Source: Tepidimonas fonticaldi
GTDB taxonomy: Bacteria > Pseudomonadota > Gammaproteobacteria > Burkholderiales > Burkholderiaceae_C
Direction of reading: 5' to 3'
DNA length: 64,000 bases
Assembly: GCF_007556755.1 (NCBI RefSeq)
Contig: NZ_VJOO01000006.1
Span: forward strand, 46,538 to 110,537
Shown here one piece after another: positions 1-10,033 of this stretch. The position numbers were made by a program, and so were the translations under genes. The notes beneath the pieces are model-generated. The model saw only the letters and a program-made list of their open reading frames with translations. It was not told where the DNA came from and did no database searches. The first letter of the stretch is position 1; each line of letters begins with the position of its first letter.

Positions 1-636
1 GCGAAGCGCGTGCTCATCAACACCGCGTGGCTGGGCGAGCAAATCCCGACGGCTTTGGGCGACGCGCACGATGGCCCGCACGGTCCCATGGCGCTGGCCT
101 ATTCGATGGAGGGCCGGGACTTCGGCCGCGCCCTGGAAACGGCCGGAGGCATCGCCCGCGCCCTGCCGCGGCTGGCGGATGTGTTCTGGCTGGCGGCGGG
201 GGATGTCTTCATGCCGGACTTTGGCTTCGACCCGGCGGCGCGGGCGCGCTTTGCCCGCGGCCCGGCGCTGGCTCACCTGTGGCTGGTGCCCAATCCGCCG
301 CACCATCCGCGCGGCGATTTCGGGCTGGATGCGCAGGGCCTTGCACTCAATCTGCCGGCCGACGACCCGCGCCCGCGCTGGACCTATTCCACTGTGGCGC
401 TGCTGCGTCGCGCGCTGTTCGAGCCGCCGTGGTGCGACATCCCCCCCGGCAACCCCGATGGCATGGCCGCGCCGCTGGCCCCGCTGCTGCGCCGGGCCAT
501 GGCCGCCGGCCGCGTCACCGCCGAAGTCTGGGCAGGCGCCTGGACCGACGTGGGTACCCCGCAACGCTGGGCCGCGCTGAACGCGCCATCCGAGACGGCG
601 GGCACGGCGGCAGACCCGACGCTCGAGGGCGGGTGA
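1..636 (+). CDS. murU: N-acetylmuramate alpha-1-phosphate uridylyltransferase MurU, 5' end outside window
   Basis: The frame is open from base 1, so the gene begins upstream; about 212 codons are visible. The protein is a nucleotidyltransferase of the MurU type, which makes UDP-MurNAc from MurNAc-1-phosphate and UTP in the cytoplasmic peptidoglycan-recycling pathway. Visible family signatures are RVLINTAWLGEQI near the start, the segment SMEGRDFGRALETAGGI, the aspartate-containing stretch WLAAGDVFMPDF (nucleotide/metal site) and the C-terminal WTDVGTPQRW. The glycine-rich nucleotide-binding N-terminus typical of the family (about 230 aa in total) would lie outside the window. The next gene, pepP, follows in the same direction after about 70 bp. 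The GTG at base 10 is an internal codon, not a start. Confidence 0.85.
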   Translation, partial: AKRVLINTAWLGEQIPTALGDAHDGPHGPMALAYSMEGRDFGRALETAGGIARALPRLADVFWLAAGDVFMPDFGFDPAARARFARGPALAHLWLVPNPPHHPRGDFGLDAQGLALNLPADDPRPRWTYSTVALLRRALFEPPWCDIPPGNPDGMAAPLAPLLRRAMAAGRVTAEVWAGAWTDVGTPQRWAALNAPSETAGTAADPTLEGG

Positions 637-705
637 GCGCACGGCCATGGATCGGCCATGGCCCGCCCCCGCTGCGGGGGATCGCGCCCCCGTATCATCC
701 CCGCC

Positions 706-2106
706 ATGACGACCCCCATCCCCCACCAAGCCCGCTACGCGCAACGGCGCGCCCGGCTGGCGGCCCAGCTCGGCGACGGCGGCATCGCCATCATCCCCAC
801 GGCACCCGAGCGGGTACGCAACCGCGACAGCGAATACCCGTTTCGCTTCGACAGCTATTTCTATTATCTGACCGGCTTCACCGAGCCCCGCGCCTGGCTG
901 GTGCTGACGGCCGAGGGGCGCACCACCCTGTTCTGCCAGCCCAAGGACCTGGAGCGCGAAATCTGGGACGGCTACCGCCTGGGCCCGGCGGCCGCGCCCG
1001 GCGCGCTGGGGGTGGACGAGGCCCACTCGGTCGACGAACTGGATGCGCGCCTGCCGAAGCTGCTGGAAAACCGCCGCGCCGTCTGGTACCCGTTTGCCAC
1101 GCACGCCGGGCTGGAGGCGCGCATCGACGGCTGGCTGCACAAGGTGCGCGCCCGGGTGCGCTATGGGGTGCTGTGCCCCGATGCGCAGCGCGACGTGTGC
1201 GCCCTGCTCGACGAAATGCGCCTGGTGAAGGACGCGCACGAGCTCGACGTGATGCGGCGCGCGGCGCAGATCAGCGCACGGGCCCACATCCGCGCCATGC
1301 GCCGCTGCGCGGCCATGATCCGCGCCGGCGAGGAGGTGCGCGAATACCACCTAGACGCGGAGCTGCTGCACGAGTTTCGCCGCAGCGGCTCGCAGTCGCC
1401 GGCCTACGGCAGCATCGTCGCCGCCGGCGCCAACGCCTGCGTGCTGCACTACCGCGCCGACGCCGCCCCGGTGCGCAACGGCGATCTGGTGCTGATCGAC
1501 GCCGGCTGCGAGCTGGACGGCTACGCATCCGACATCACGCGCACCTTCCCCGCGAACGGCCGCTTCAGCGGGCCCCAGCGCGACCTGTACGAACTGGTGC
1601 TGGCCTCGCAGCAGGCCGCCATCGACGCGACCCGCCCCGGGGCGCGCTTCGTCGATGCGCACGATGCGACGGTCAAGGTGCTGGCGCAGGGCATGCTGGA
1701 CCTGGGCCTGCTGGACAAGAACGACGTCGGCCACCTGGATGACGTGATCGAGAAGCGGCACTACTTCCGCTTCTACATGCACCGCACCGGCCACTGGCTG
1801 GGACTGGACGTGCACGACGTCGGCAGCTACATCGAACCGGCCGAGGTGGGCCAGGTGAGCGAGCGGCGCGACCCGCTGAGCGGCGAGATCATCCGCGACC
1901 GCCCCAGCCGCATCCTGCGCCCGGGCATGGTGCTGACCATCGAGCCCGGCCTGTACGTCAGCCCCGCCGCCGGTGTGCCCGAACACTTTTGGAACCTGGG
2001 CATCCGCATCGAGGACGACGCCGTGGTGACCGACGACGGCTGCGAACTGATCACCCGCGACGTGCCGGTGGCACCCGACGCGATCGAGGCGTTGATGCGG
2101 AAGTGA
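706..2106 (+). CDS. pepP: Xaa-Pro aminopeptidase (aminopeptidase P)
   Basis: A 466-aa metallopeptidase of family M24B that removes N-terminal residues preceding proline. The N-terminal AMP_N domain (about residues 5-135, with SEYPFRFDSYFYYLTGF) is followed by the pita-bread catalytic domain. The dinuclear metal ligands are recognisable: two aspartates in LIDAGCELDGYASDITRTFP, the histidine in HRTGHWLGLDVHD, and glutamates in TIEPGLYV and GIRIEDDAVV. I chose ATG 706 because homologues begin close to this point and the upstream in-frame extension from 658 is low-complexity arginine/proline-rich translation. Length is near the usual 430-470 aa. It probably shares a transcript with murU and converges on the DUF799 gene. 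Confidence 0.93.
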   Translation: MTTPIPHQARYAQRRARLAAQLGDGGIAIIPTAPERVRNRDSEYPFRFDSYFYYLTGFTEPRAWLVLTAEGRTTLFCQPKDLEREIWDGYRLGPAAAPGALGVDEAHSVDELDARLPKLLENRRAVWYPFATHAGLEARIDGWLHKVRARVRYGVLCPDAQRDVCALLDEMRLVKDAHELDVMRRAAQISARAHIRAMRRCAAMIRAGEEVREYHLDAELLHEFRRSGSQSPAYGSIVAAGANACVLHYRADAAPVRNGDLVLIDAGCELDGYASDITRTFPANGRFSGPQRDLYELVLASQQAAIDATRPGARFVDAHDATVKVLAQGMLDLGLLDKNDVGHLDDVIEKRHYFRFYMHRTGHWLGLDVHDVGSYIEPAEVGQVSERRDPLSGEIIRDRPSRILRPGMVLTIEPGLYVSPAAGVPEHFWNLGIRIEDDAVVTDDGCELITRDVPVAPDAIEALMRK

Positions 2107-2112
2107 GGCGGA

Positions 2113-2142
2113 GCCCCGAGGCGTCAACAGACGCCCTGGGGC
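2113..2142. terminator. GC-rich hairpin between convergent genes
   Basis: GCCCC (2113-2117) pairs with GGGGC (2138-2142), and GGCGTC (2120-2125) pairs with GACGCC (2130-2135) around an AACA loop. It lies in the 48-bp gap between pepP and the convergent DUF799 gene. There is no clear T-tract, so its role as a terminator for either direction is inferred from position and stem strength. Confidence 0.45.
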
Positions 2143-2154
2143 CCAGCCACCGGG

Positions 2155-2865
2155 TCACTGGAGGGGACGATAGCAGTCCGTCCCGTCCTTACCGACGTCC
2201 GGACACAATGCCCCAGCCGGCAGTTTTTGACTCCAGATCAAGTGCGACGCCGCCGACCCCGCGACGCGATAGGCAAAGTTGCTGCTGTCACGCACGACCT
2301 GCGACACCAACGCGTTGATGAGCAACGCCGCCACGCTGCTGGTGTCTTGGTCCACGTCCTCCCACTTGGCTTTCCCCTCCCAGAGCAGACGCCCGGTCTT
2401 GAGTGAGACCAGCCGCCCTCGCAGGTGGACACGGGCCACGGTCCTCACCAGTTGGTAGTGCGTTCCGTAGTCGTCGATGTCCACGAAGAGCGCGGCATCG
2501 GTGCCAAATACCTCCGCCAGTTTCTCGACCGGGATCTCCTGCACCAAGCCCCAGTCGGTGACCCCGTTGTCCCGTAGCACCTCTTGGACCACGGTGGGGG
2601 CAGGCACCTCGTAACCCTTGGAGGCCAGGGCGACGTACACGTGCGGATAAACGCTCTCGCTCGCCCGCAGGTCCTTGGCATGGTTGACCGGCGGCAGCAC
2701 CACCACGGACTGCGGTTTTTCGACGGCGTACTCCGGGGTCGCGACCGTCAAACGGTTGGGATGCCCGAGCCCCCCGCCATGATTTTGCGCTTGGGCGCCA
2801 AGGGGGAGTGCCCCCAGAGTCATGGCCAGCGCCATCACGCCCAACCAGCGATCATGACTTTTCAT
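2155..2865 (-). CDS. DUF799 / GNA1162-family envelope protein
   Basis: A 236-aa exported protein with a signal peptide (LGVMALAMTLGALPLGAQA at about residues 8-26). It matches the DUF799 family, related to the neisserial antigen GNA1162, by the segment SVVVLPPVNHAKDLRASESVYPH and the repeated beta-strand pattern in FGTDAALFVDIDDYGT and RGRLVSLKTGRLLWEG. It is the last gene of a three-gene minus-strand operon (CsgG-like, DUF4810, DUF799), and its start overlaps the end of the DUF4810 gene by 14 bp. This trio recurs in proteobacteria and is thought to form an outer-membrane-associated lipoprotein complex; the substrate is unknown. Unlike the other two, no clear lipobox is visible here, so it may be periplasmic. 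Confidence 0.8.
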   Translation of the reverse strand: MKSHDRWLGVMALAMTLGALPLGAQAQNHGGGLGHPNRLTVATPEYAVEKPQSVVVLPPVNHAKDLRASESVYPHVYVALASKGYEVPAPTVVQEVLRDNGVTDWGLVQEIPVEKLAEVFGTDAALFVDIDDYGTHYQLVRTVARVHLRGRLVSLKTGRLLWEGKAKWEDVDQDTSSVAALLINALVSQVVRDSSNFAYRVAGSAASHLIWSQKLPAGALCPDVGKDGTDCYRPLQ

Positions 2866-3250
2866 CGGACTTGCCTCCCTTCGGTTGTTGTGCTTGTTGT
2901 GCTTGTTGTTTTTGCAGCCACGTCACGAACGCACGCAACGACGGGTAACGCTGCGCTTCGAGCTCGAGATACTGCTGCACCTGATCGTGCTGACCCAGCC
3001 GCTGGTGGAGCAAGGCCATGTGCATGGCCATACCAGGTGGCATCGGCGTCCCCGCTTTTTCCATCAGTGCACGCTGCTGCTCCATCGCTTTCAATTGCTG
3101 CTCGGGCGGCAACGCCTGCTTCAAATCCTCGTGCAAGATCGTGGGGTATTGACCCCACTCGTATAACGGAGCCCGTTTGGGCCCGGACGCACAACCGGCC
3201 AATACCACCGCAGCCGCGACGACGGCCAACGCACTCGATCCCGCGCGCAT
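2852..3250 (-). CDS. DUF4810 lipoprotein
   Basis: A 132-aa lipoprotein: hydrophobic N-terminus and lipobox VLAGC at about residues 16-20, then the DUF4810 hallmark APLYEWGQYPTIL. The C-terminal half is helical and reminiscent of a TPR (AMHMALLHQRLGQHDQVQQYLELEAQRYP), ending in a glutamine/lysine-rich tail. It sits between the CsgG-like gene (12 bp away) and the DUF799 gene (overlapping), the standard order for this lipoprotein trio. It is probably anchored to the inner leaflet of the outer membrane as a partner of the CsgG-like protein. Function is not established. Confidence 0.82.
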   Translation of the reverse strand: MRAGSSALAVVAAAVVLAGCASGPKRAPLYEWGQYPTILHEDLKQALPPEQQLKAMEQQRALMEKAGTPMPPGMAMHMALLHQRLGQHDQVQQYLELEAQRYPSLRAFVTWLQKQQAQQAQQPKGGKSDEKS

Positions 3251-3262
3251 TTTCGCTCCCTG

Positions 3263-3979
3263 TCAGTTGGCCCAGCGGCGCACATCCAACCCCTTGACCA
3301 AATCATCGACCGCCTGACGAATCGCCAAATCGATGACTTTGCCCACCAGGGTGGAATCGTATCCTGCCGTCCCACCAAAACCCAGCACTTCACGGGCCGC
3401 CAGCGCATATTCCCCCGCGCCTTGGGCAGAGGCAACCACCGCGCCGGATTGGACATCGGTGACGTTGATCATCACCTTGGCATACGCGACCTGCTCTTTG
3501 CCCCGGCCCAATATGCCGAACAGTTGTTTGTCTCCGACCTCTTTGCGCCCCATCTCGGTGATATGCCCGGAAACGACGAATCGCGCCCCCTTGAGACTGA
3601 GCTGCCCACCGGCAATCGACGCCTCCTGCCGGATTTCGCTCATGTTTTCTCGATCCATCACCGTGAAGCGCCCCGTCTGCGTCAAGTGGGCGATCAAGGC
3701 AGTCTTGGCTTGGTTGCCGACGCGATCCACCCCATCCGAAAAGGCGCCACGCATGAAAGCGCTCTGATTTTCGAATTTACCGATGGACACCGAAACCCGT
3801 TGCTGCACCGGGACCGGGGCCGTCGCTTGCGCAATCGCCGCTTGGGTTTGTGTGGCAGCAACAACGCGGTTCGTCTCCGTCGCACACCCCGCCAAACCGA
3901 GGACGACCGCCGCGCCCCCAAAAACCAGCGCCATCCGGACGCCGGTACCCTTCAGCATACCTGTGCCATGCTTACTCAC
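3263..3979 (-). CDS. CsgG/HfaB-family lipoprotein
   Basis: A 238-aa lipoprotein with hydrophobic segment and lipobox LGLAGC at about residues 27-32, followed by a CsgG-type domain (SIGKFENQSAF, then LIAHLTQTGRFTVMDRENM, GARFVVSGHITEMGRK, and AKVMINVTDVQSGAVVASAQG). CsgG forms the outer-membrane secretion pore for curli, but no curli genes (csgA/B/E/F) are nearby, and the linkage to DUF4810 and DUF799 points to the separate family operon. It is first in the operon; its promoter should lie in the 313-bp region upstream shared with the divergent esterase gene. Curli export by this protein is unlikely. Confidence 0.85.
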   Translation of the reverse strand: MSKHGTGMLKGTGVRMALVFGGAAVVLGLAGCATETNRVVAATQTQAAIAQATAPVPVQQRVSVSIGKFENQSAFMRGAFSDGVDRVGNQAKTALIAHLTQTGRFTVMDRENMSEIRQEASIAGGQLSLKGARFVVSGHITEMGRKEVGDKQLFGILGRGKEQVAYAKVMINVTDVQSGAVVASAQGAGEYALAAREVLGFGGTAGYDSTLVGKVIDLAIRQAVDDLVKGLDVRRWAN

Positions 3980-4292
3980 ATGCCCCTCCCTTCTTGCATG
4001 TCGTTGATGATGCGTGCCGCAAAGACTGGCGACACCGGGTCAAGTGTATTCAATTGGTTGATCGCTCGAGCCCGCCCCTCCCGCGTGTTGCATGCCCGCG
4101 ACACCTCCGCACGAACCAACCCTTCGGGAAATTGGGGGCGATCATCCAAGCGGCAACATGTACCGGGTACTTCATCCGCAACGACGCCCCAATGTCGCCC
4201 GCCCGACAAACTGCAAGGGAGAACCCGAATATCCAGACATGCGCACGGATTTCTACAATGCAGTATTCGGATTTACCTTGGAGGAGCGACCC
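3980..4292. other. Intergenic region between divergent csgG-like and esterase genes
   Basis: This 313-bp stretch separates two divergently transcribed genes and must hold both promoters. I see no convincing sigma-70 pair, RNA gene or repeat. A 77-codon minus-strand reading frame (3976-4209) spans most of it, but it resembles no family I know and runs into the start of the csgG-like gene. A clear ribosome-binding GGAGG is present at 4281-4285, serving the esterase. Confidence 0.5.
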
Positions 4293-5426
4293 ATGCGCTG
4301 GATGCATCGCCTGACTGCCGTTGCCATGGCTGCCGTATTGACCGCGTGTGGCAGCGGCACCGACGTGACGGCGATCAGGGTCGCCGGCGACAGCCTGGCC
4401 GATGCCGGGACGTTCGGGTTCAAGTTCACGGTGCAAAGCGCGACGCTGGCGCAAACGCGGATCTGGGTCGATCACGTGGCCGATGCCGCAGACGTGGGCC
4501 CGCTGTGTGCGCGCTACACGGCCACCGGGCCGAATGCCGTCGCGGCCAACCCGGCGGCGGCGCACTGCACCAACCATGCCGTCGGGGGCGCGCGCATCAA
4601 TGTGGCGGGAACGGCCGGAGACGCCACCCCCCTGTCCATCCCGCAGCAACTGCGCGATTTGGGTGCCTCCGCCTATGGCGACCGGGAGGTGCTGCTGGTC
4701 GTGGGCGGTGGCAACGATGCCGCCGACCTGATCGGGGCCTACCTGGGCGCCTCGGCGGACGGCGGGGCCGCGTATGTGGCTCTGCTGGGCGAGCTGCTCA
4801 GCCCCGCGCAGGTCGCCCAGGCAGTGGCCGGGGGCAACGCCGGGCTGGCCCAGGCGGGCGGGCTGTATATGGCCGCGCTGGCCGACCAACTGGCCGACAC
4901 GCTGCAGGCGCAGGCACTGGCCAAGGGGGCCAAACGGGTGGTCGTGCTCAACGCGCCGGACGTGACGCGCACCCCGCGCTTCCTGGCGCTGCTGGCAGCC
5001 GTCGCCCAATCCAGCGGCGGGGGCGCGACGGGGGCGGCCGTGGCCGAGCAGATCGCCACGACGGCCCGCGCCTGGGTGAGCGCCTACAACAGCCGGCTGG
5101 CCCAGCGCTTTGCGACCGAATCGCGGGTGGCGGTGGTCGACTTCTTCGGCGCCCTGAACCAGTGGCTGGCCTCACCGGCAACCTATGGTCTGACCAACAC
5201 GACCTCACCCGCATGCCCTGCCACGGGGACCGATGCCCGGGGTTTGCCGACGTACAGCATCCAAACCTGCACCGAGGCGTCGCTGACCGCTGCCGCGCCG
5301 GCCGGCGCGGGCGCGGGTTGGTGGAACAGCTACGTGTTCTCGGACAACTTCCACGGCACGCCCCGCACCAACGCGCTGATGGGCAACCTGGTCAACGACA
5401 CGCTGCGCGCGCGGGGGTGGATGTGA
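4293..5426 (+). CDS. GDSL/SGNH-family esterase lipoprotein
   Basis: A 377-aa secreted hydrolase. The N-terminal hydrophobic segment ends in LTACGSG, a lipobox, so it is probably a lipoprotein. SGNH signatures: nucleophile block GDSLAD (Ser34), [10 protein letters not shown] (Asn about 140) and the catalytic Asp-x-x-His in [11 protein letters not shown] (His about 353). The pattern matches autotransporter-less GDSL lipases/esterases of Burkholderiales; the substrate is unknown. ATG 4293 was chosen because it follows GGAGG by 7 nt and opens directly on the signal peptide; the in-frame ATG at 4092 would place 67 unrelated residues in front. It converges on the Lon-like gene across a strong hairpin. 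Confidence 0.88.
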   Translation: MRWMHRLTAVAMAAVLTACGSGTDVTAIRVAGDSLADAGTFGFKFTVQSATLAQTRIWVDHVADAADVGPLCARYTATGPNAVAANPAAAHCTNHAVGGARINVAGTAGDATPLSIPQQLRDLGASAYGDREVLLVVGGGNDAADLIGAYLGASADGGAAYVALLGELLSPAQVAQAVAGGNAGLAQAGGLYMAALADQLADTLQAQALAKGAKRVVVLNAPDVTRTPRFLALLAAVAQSSGGGATGAAVAEQIATTARAWVSAYNSRLAQRFATESRVAVVDFFGALNQWLASPATYGLTNTTSPACPATGTDARGLPTYSIQTCTEASLTAAAPAGAGAGWWNSYVFSDNFHGTPRTNALMGNLVNDTLRARGWM

Positions 5427-5433
5427 CAGACGC

Positions 5434-5453
5434 CGGGCGGGTATAACCGCCCG
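5434..5453. terminator. Hairpin between convergent esterase and Lon-like genes
   Basis: Perfect 7-bp inverted repeat CGGGCGG (5434-5440) / CCGCCCG (5447-5453) with a GTATAA loop, filling most of the 34-bp gap between two convergent stop codons. No T-tract; called from position and symmetry. Confidence 0.5.
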
Positions 5454-5460
5454 CAGACCC

Positions 5461-7956
5461 TCACCCCCTGCGCCGCCACGCGCGCGGGTTGCCCGCCCGC
5501 AGGCAGGCGCGGCGGTAGGCGACCAGCGTGGCCGCGGCGCGGCCGAGCACGCTGTCGGGCGGGAAGGCTTCGTCCGGCGGGGCCACGCCGCCGCCCGCAG
5601 CCCGGGCCCCTTCGGCGCCGAAGGGCACGCCGGTCAGCAGGGCCATGCCGTCGGCGACATGGTCCACGGCCCAGACGTGGAAGCGCCCCGCGGCGACGGC
5701 CTCGCAGACCTCGTCGGCGAGCATCAGATGGCGGCGGTTGCGCGCGGGGATCAGGACGCCCTGGCTGCCGTCCAGCCCAGCCGCCGCGCAGACGCGATAG
5801 AAGCCTTCGATTTTTTCGTTGACGCCGCCGATGGGCAGCACCTCGCCGAAGGCGTTGATGGCGCCGGTGACGGCGATGCCTTGCCGCAACGGCAGGCCGG
5901 ACAGCGAGGACAGCAGGGCGTAGAACTCGGCGCAGGAGGCGGAATCGCCCTCGATGCCCGCATACTCCTGCTCGAACATGATGGAGGCGGTCAGCGCCAG
6001 CGGGGCCAGGGGAGCGAACAGGGCCGACAGGTAGCTGTGCAGCACCAGCACGGCCTTGTCGTGGATGGGGCCGGAGAGGGCCACTTCGCGCTCGATGTTG
6101 AGCAGCCCCTCGGTGCCCGGCAGGGTGCGGGCGGCCACCCGTATGGGCAGGCCGAAACGGTAGTCGCCCAGATCGATGACCGACAGGCCGTTGAGCTGAC
6201 CGATGCGCGCGCCGTGCAGGTGGACCAGGCGGTCGCCATCGGCCACGGCCTCGCGCAGGCGCTCGTCCGGGTAGTCGTGGCGGCGGTTGCGGGCGGCGAT
6301 GGCGGCGGCCACATCCTCGCGTTCCACCCGGCGGGCGCCGCGGCGGCGCGCGACTTCGGCGGCTTCGACCACCAGGGCTTCGGTGCGCGCGAAGGCGGCG
6401 CTCTGGCGGGCGCGGTCCTCGGCCTCGCGGTGGCTGTCCTCGATCAGACGCGCCACGGCCGCCGCGCTGAAGGGCGGCAACCCCAGGCGCGCGCCCGTGT
6501 GCGCAACGAAGACGCCGGTGGCGCGCCGCGTGGCGTCGCTGGCGCCGAAGGTCTCGGCAAAGTCCACCTTGATGCGAAAGTGCCGCGCAAACTCCGGGTC
6601 GCCCTCCTGCAGGGCGTAGAACTGCTCGTTGGAGCCGATCAGCACCAGCTTGACGTCCACATCCACCGCCTCGGGCTCGAGCGAGGTGGTGGCCAGCGCC
6701 GAAAACATCGTGCCCGGCTCTTCGATCTGCAGCCGGCCGCTGCGCAGAAAGCGGCGCAGCTTCTCCCACACCAGGTCGTCGGCGAACAGGTCGCGCAGGT
6801 GCAGCATCAGAAAGCCGCCGTGCGCACGCAGCAGGCTGCCGGCGCGGATGCGGCTGAAGTCGGTCACCAGCACGTCGTTGTCGGTCTGGTATTCGATGCT
6901 GCCGAACAGCGGCCGGTACAGGGGGTTGTTCTCGATGATGACCGGCGCGCCGACCGTCTCGGCGTTGTCCACCACGAGGTTGACGCGGTAGCGCTGCAGC
7001 CGGCGCTCCAGCGCGTCGCGGCGGTCGTCTTCGTCCTCGGGGTCGGCGGGCTCGAACAGCTCCAGGTGGTCGAGCACGTCCTGCTCGACCGCATCCAGCC
7101 ACTGGCCGAGCTTGCGCGTGTCCTTGAACTGCTTGCGCAGGCCTTGGCGGATGGCGTCGAGCTCGCGGTCCAGCACCGGGCGCACGGCCTGCCGGCGCAG
7201 CGACTCCACGCCGTCGCGCAACGCGCGCTCCAGCGGGCCGGTCACCTCCAGAAACCGCAGGATTTCGGCACGCAGCTCGCGCTCGCCCTCGTCGTAGGCG
7301 GCCCGGCGGGCCGGATCGAGCGCGGCCATGGCGTCGGCGGTCAACGGCTCGCCGCGCTCGTCGATGAGGGTGAAGATGAGCTGCCCGCTGTCGCGCCGCA
7401 GCGCGAAGTGCCGCGCCCGCGCAAACGCGGACAGAGCGGCGTAGGCTTCGGCCTCGCGGTCGCTGTAGGTCTTTTCCAGCGCGGACAGCGCGGCTTTGAA
7501 GCTGGGCTCGTTGAGGCGCTTGGGGATCTCGGCCTGCAGGACGCGGCAAAACTCGACCATGCGCTGGCGCAGCGCGCGCCCCTGGCCTGCGGGCAGCCGC
7601 AGCGCACGCGGCCGCTCGGGGGTGGCGAAGTTGTGCAGGTAGCACAGATCGGGCGGCACCGGGCGGGCGGCCGCGGCGGCACGCATCTCTTGCTGCAGCA
7701 GGGTGGAGCGCCCGGTCCCCACCTCGCCCAGCACGAACAGGTGGTAGTGCGGCTGGTCGATGGCGAGGCCAAAGCGGGCGGCGGTCTGCGCCCGCTCCTG
7801 CCCGATCCAGGGCAGCGGCTCGTGGGCCAGCTCGGTCGTGTCCTCGAAGCCCAGGGTGGCCGGGTCGATGCGCAGGCGCAGCGCATCCGCCGGCAGCCGC
7901 TGCGCACCGCCGGAGGGGACACCGGCATTTGCGGCGACAGTAGCAGGGTGGTCCAT
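5461..7956 (-). CDS. Lon-family ATP-dependent protease (LonB/AAA_32 type)
   Basis: An 831-aa protein with a central AAA+ region and a C-terminal Lon protease domain. The P-loop is GEVGTGRS at residues 77-84, with arginine replacing the usual lysine; I believe this is common in the family of Lon-like proteins related to E. coli YcbZ/LonH. The serine of the Ser-Lys dyad is in [15 protein letters not shown] (about residue 674) and the lysine in [13 protein letters not shown] (about residue 715). It is expected to act in cytoplasmic protein quality control; substrates are unknown. Length is typical (about 800 aa). The start at 7956 gives the canonical N-terminus; no operon partner is evident. Confidence 0.88.
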   Translation of the reverse strand: MDHPATVAANAGVPSGGAQRLPADALRLRIDPATLGFEDTTELAHEPLPWIGQERAQTAARFGLAIDQPHYHLFVLGEVGTGRSTLLQQEMRAAAAARPVPPDLCYLHNFATPERPRALRLPAGQGRALRQRMVEFCRVLQAEIPKRLNEPSFKAALSALEKTYSDREAEAYAALSAFARARHFALRRDSGQLIFTLIDERGEPLTADAMAALDPARRAAYDEGERELRAEILRFLEVTGPLERALRDGVESLRRQAVRPVLDRELDAIRQGLRKQFKDTRKLGQWLDAVEQDVLDHLELFEPADPEDEDDRRDALERRLQRYRVNLVVDNAETVGAPVIIENNPLYRPLFGSIEYQTDNDVLVTDFSRIRAGSLLRAHGGFLMLHLRDLFADDLVWEKLRRFLRSGRLQIEEPGTMFSALATTSLEPEAVDVDVKLVLIGSNEQFYALQEGDPEFARHFRIKVDFAETFGASDATRRATGVFVAHTGARLGLPPFSAAAVARLIEDSHREAEDRARQSAAFARTEALVVEAAEVARRRGARRVEREDVAAAIAARNRRHDYPDERLREAVADGDRLVHLHGARIGQLNGLSVIDLGDYRFGLPIRVAARTLPGTEGLLNIEREVALSGPIHDKAVLVLHSYLSALFAPLAPLALTASIMFEQEYAGIEGDSASCAEFYALLSSLSGLPLRQGIAVTGAINAFGEVLPIGGVNEKIEGFYRVCAAAGLDGSQGVLIPARNRRHLMLADEVCEAVAAGRFHVWAVDHVADGMALLTGVPFGAEGARAAGGGVAPPDEAFPPDSVLGRAAATLVAYRRACLRAGNPRAWRRRG

Positions 7957-8024
7957 GCGGCCAGTCTAGCGCCGTTCGTCGGCGGCGACTGCAGCGCGGG
8001 CGCGACAGGGCCGATATCCCGTCC

Positions 8025-8626
8025 ATGGAAATCGCCCACAGCGCCATCCGCCTGCACAGCCAGACGCAGCACACCCGCGCCACCGTGCTGCACGAGCGGC
8101 TGCAGGCGTGGCGCGGCCCGCGCCCAAGCCGCCCGGCAGGCCCAAGCCTCCCATGCGCTCGACGGCCCCGATGCGCCGAGCGCGGCGGAAGACGCCGCGG
8201 AACACGCCTCGCTGGATCCGCGTCTTCCGCGTCTGCGCACGCTGGTGCGCATGATCGAGGCGCTGACGGGCCTGCGCGTGCGGGTGTTCCAGGCCAAAGA
8301 CTGGCCGGACGCCTCCACCGAAGGGACGGCTGAGGTTCCGAATGCGGTACCCACTGCCGCCAGCCCGAACGGGGCAGCCGGGGGAGCGCCCGCATCCGTG
8401 GGCTGGGGGCTGGCTTACGATCGGGTCGAGATTCGCGTCGAGTCCCAGTCCCTGGCCTTCCAGGCCAGCGGGCGGGTGGTGGCAAGCCGGCGTCGGCGCG
8501 CTGTATCTGGGCCGCATCGACACGCCGTTTGCGCTGGGCGATGCGGGGCGCCTGCGCAGCAGCGGTCTGTACCTGACCGAAGCCGGCACGGCGCGCGCGC
8601 TGCAACAGATCGATCTGGCCGTTTAG
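8025..8626 (+). pseudogene. Decayed conserved Burkholderiales gene (two frame breaks, probable internal deletion)
   Basis: Three pieces in two or more frames reconstruct one gene. The start [20 protein letters not shown] runs to about 8110. A second frame carries [20 protein letters not shown] and [19 protein letters not shown] to about 8475. A third frame gives [15 protein letters not shown] and ends in LQQIDLAV* at 8626. As I recall, intact relatives are several hundred residues long, with EF-hand-like calcium motifs between the 'TASG' region and this C-terminus, so the join at about 8475 looks like a deletion as well as a frame change. The function of the family is not established. Sequencing error could explain a frameshift but not the missing middle. 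Confidence 0.65.
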
Positions 8627-8655
8627 CCGACCGCGCGGCGCCCTACACTTGCGGG

Positions 8656-9483
<828 letters not shown>

Positions 9484-9498
9484 GTCGCCGGGGGCGCG

Positions 9499-10029
9499 TC
9501 AGCCCGCCGCGGCGACCCGGGTGCACAAGCCGGCCAGCGCGTGCTCGACCGCGGCCGCCCGCACCGCGGCGCGGTCGCCGTCGAAGCGCTGGCACTGCGC
9601 CTGGACCTGCCCCTCCACACACCAGCCAAACCAAACCGTGCCAACCGGCTTGGCGGCGCTGCCCCCACTGGGCCCCGCGATGCCGGTGATGGCCACCGCC
9701 GCCTGCACCTGCGCCGCAGCCGCGGCACCGCGCGCCATGGCCCGGGCGACCGGTTCGCTCACCGCCCCGTGGGTGGCAATCAGGCCATCATCCACCCCCA
9801 GGTCGGCCACCTTGGCGGCGTTGGAGTAGGTGACGAAACCGCGCTCGAACCAGTCGCTGGAGCCAGCCAGCGACGTGCAGCACGCGGCCACCAGCCCGCC
9901 CGTGCAGCTTTCCGCCGTGGCCAGGCGCCAGCGGCGCGCCAGCAGCGCCGCCGACAACTCCGCGAGCAACGGCCAGACCGTGGGGGGCAGCCACAGCAGC
10001 GGGGAGGCGGGGACCACGGGCGCACTCAC
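9499..10029 (-). CDS. pncC: Nicotinamide-nucleotide amidohydrolase PncC (CinA C-terminal family)
   Basis: A 176-aa stand-alone CinA C-terminal domain that deamidates nicotinamide mononucleotide in NAD recycling. Motifs: RLATAESCTGGLVAACCT (catalytic Ser/nucleotide site), FVTYSNAAKVADLGV, AVSEPVARAMARGA and AITGIAGPSGG. Length agrees with the 160-170 aa family norm. GTG 10029 was chosen because it is preceded by a GGGGGTGAGG ribosome-binding stretch and gives a normal N-terminus; the open frame extends further upstream through pgpA only by chance. It is the last gene of a tight minus-strand cluster, four bases after pgpA. Confidence 0.85.
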   Translation of the reverse strand: MSAPVVPASPLLWLPPTVWPLLAELSAALLARRWRLATAESCTGGLVAACCTSLAGSSDWFERGFVTYSNAAKVADLGVDDGLIATHGAVSEPVARAMARGAAAAAQVQAAVAITGIAGPSGGSAAKPVGTVWFGWCVEGQVQAQCQRFDGDRAAVRAAAVEHALAGLCTRVAAAG

Positions 10030-10033
10030 CGCC

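Noticed and set aside
77..84. Lon-like protein P-loop Arg-for-Lys as evidence of inactivity (residue numbers of the protein at 5461-7956)
   Set aside because: GxxGxGRS appears usual in this Lon-like family as far as I know, so it is noted but not treated as a defect.
3976..4209. A 77-codon minus-strand ORF upstream of the csgG-like gene
   Set aside because: No family resemblance; it fills the region that must contain the divergent promoters and its end overlaps the csgG-like start.
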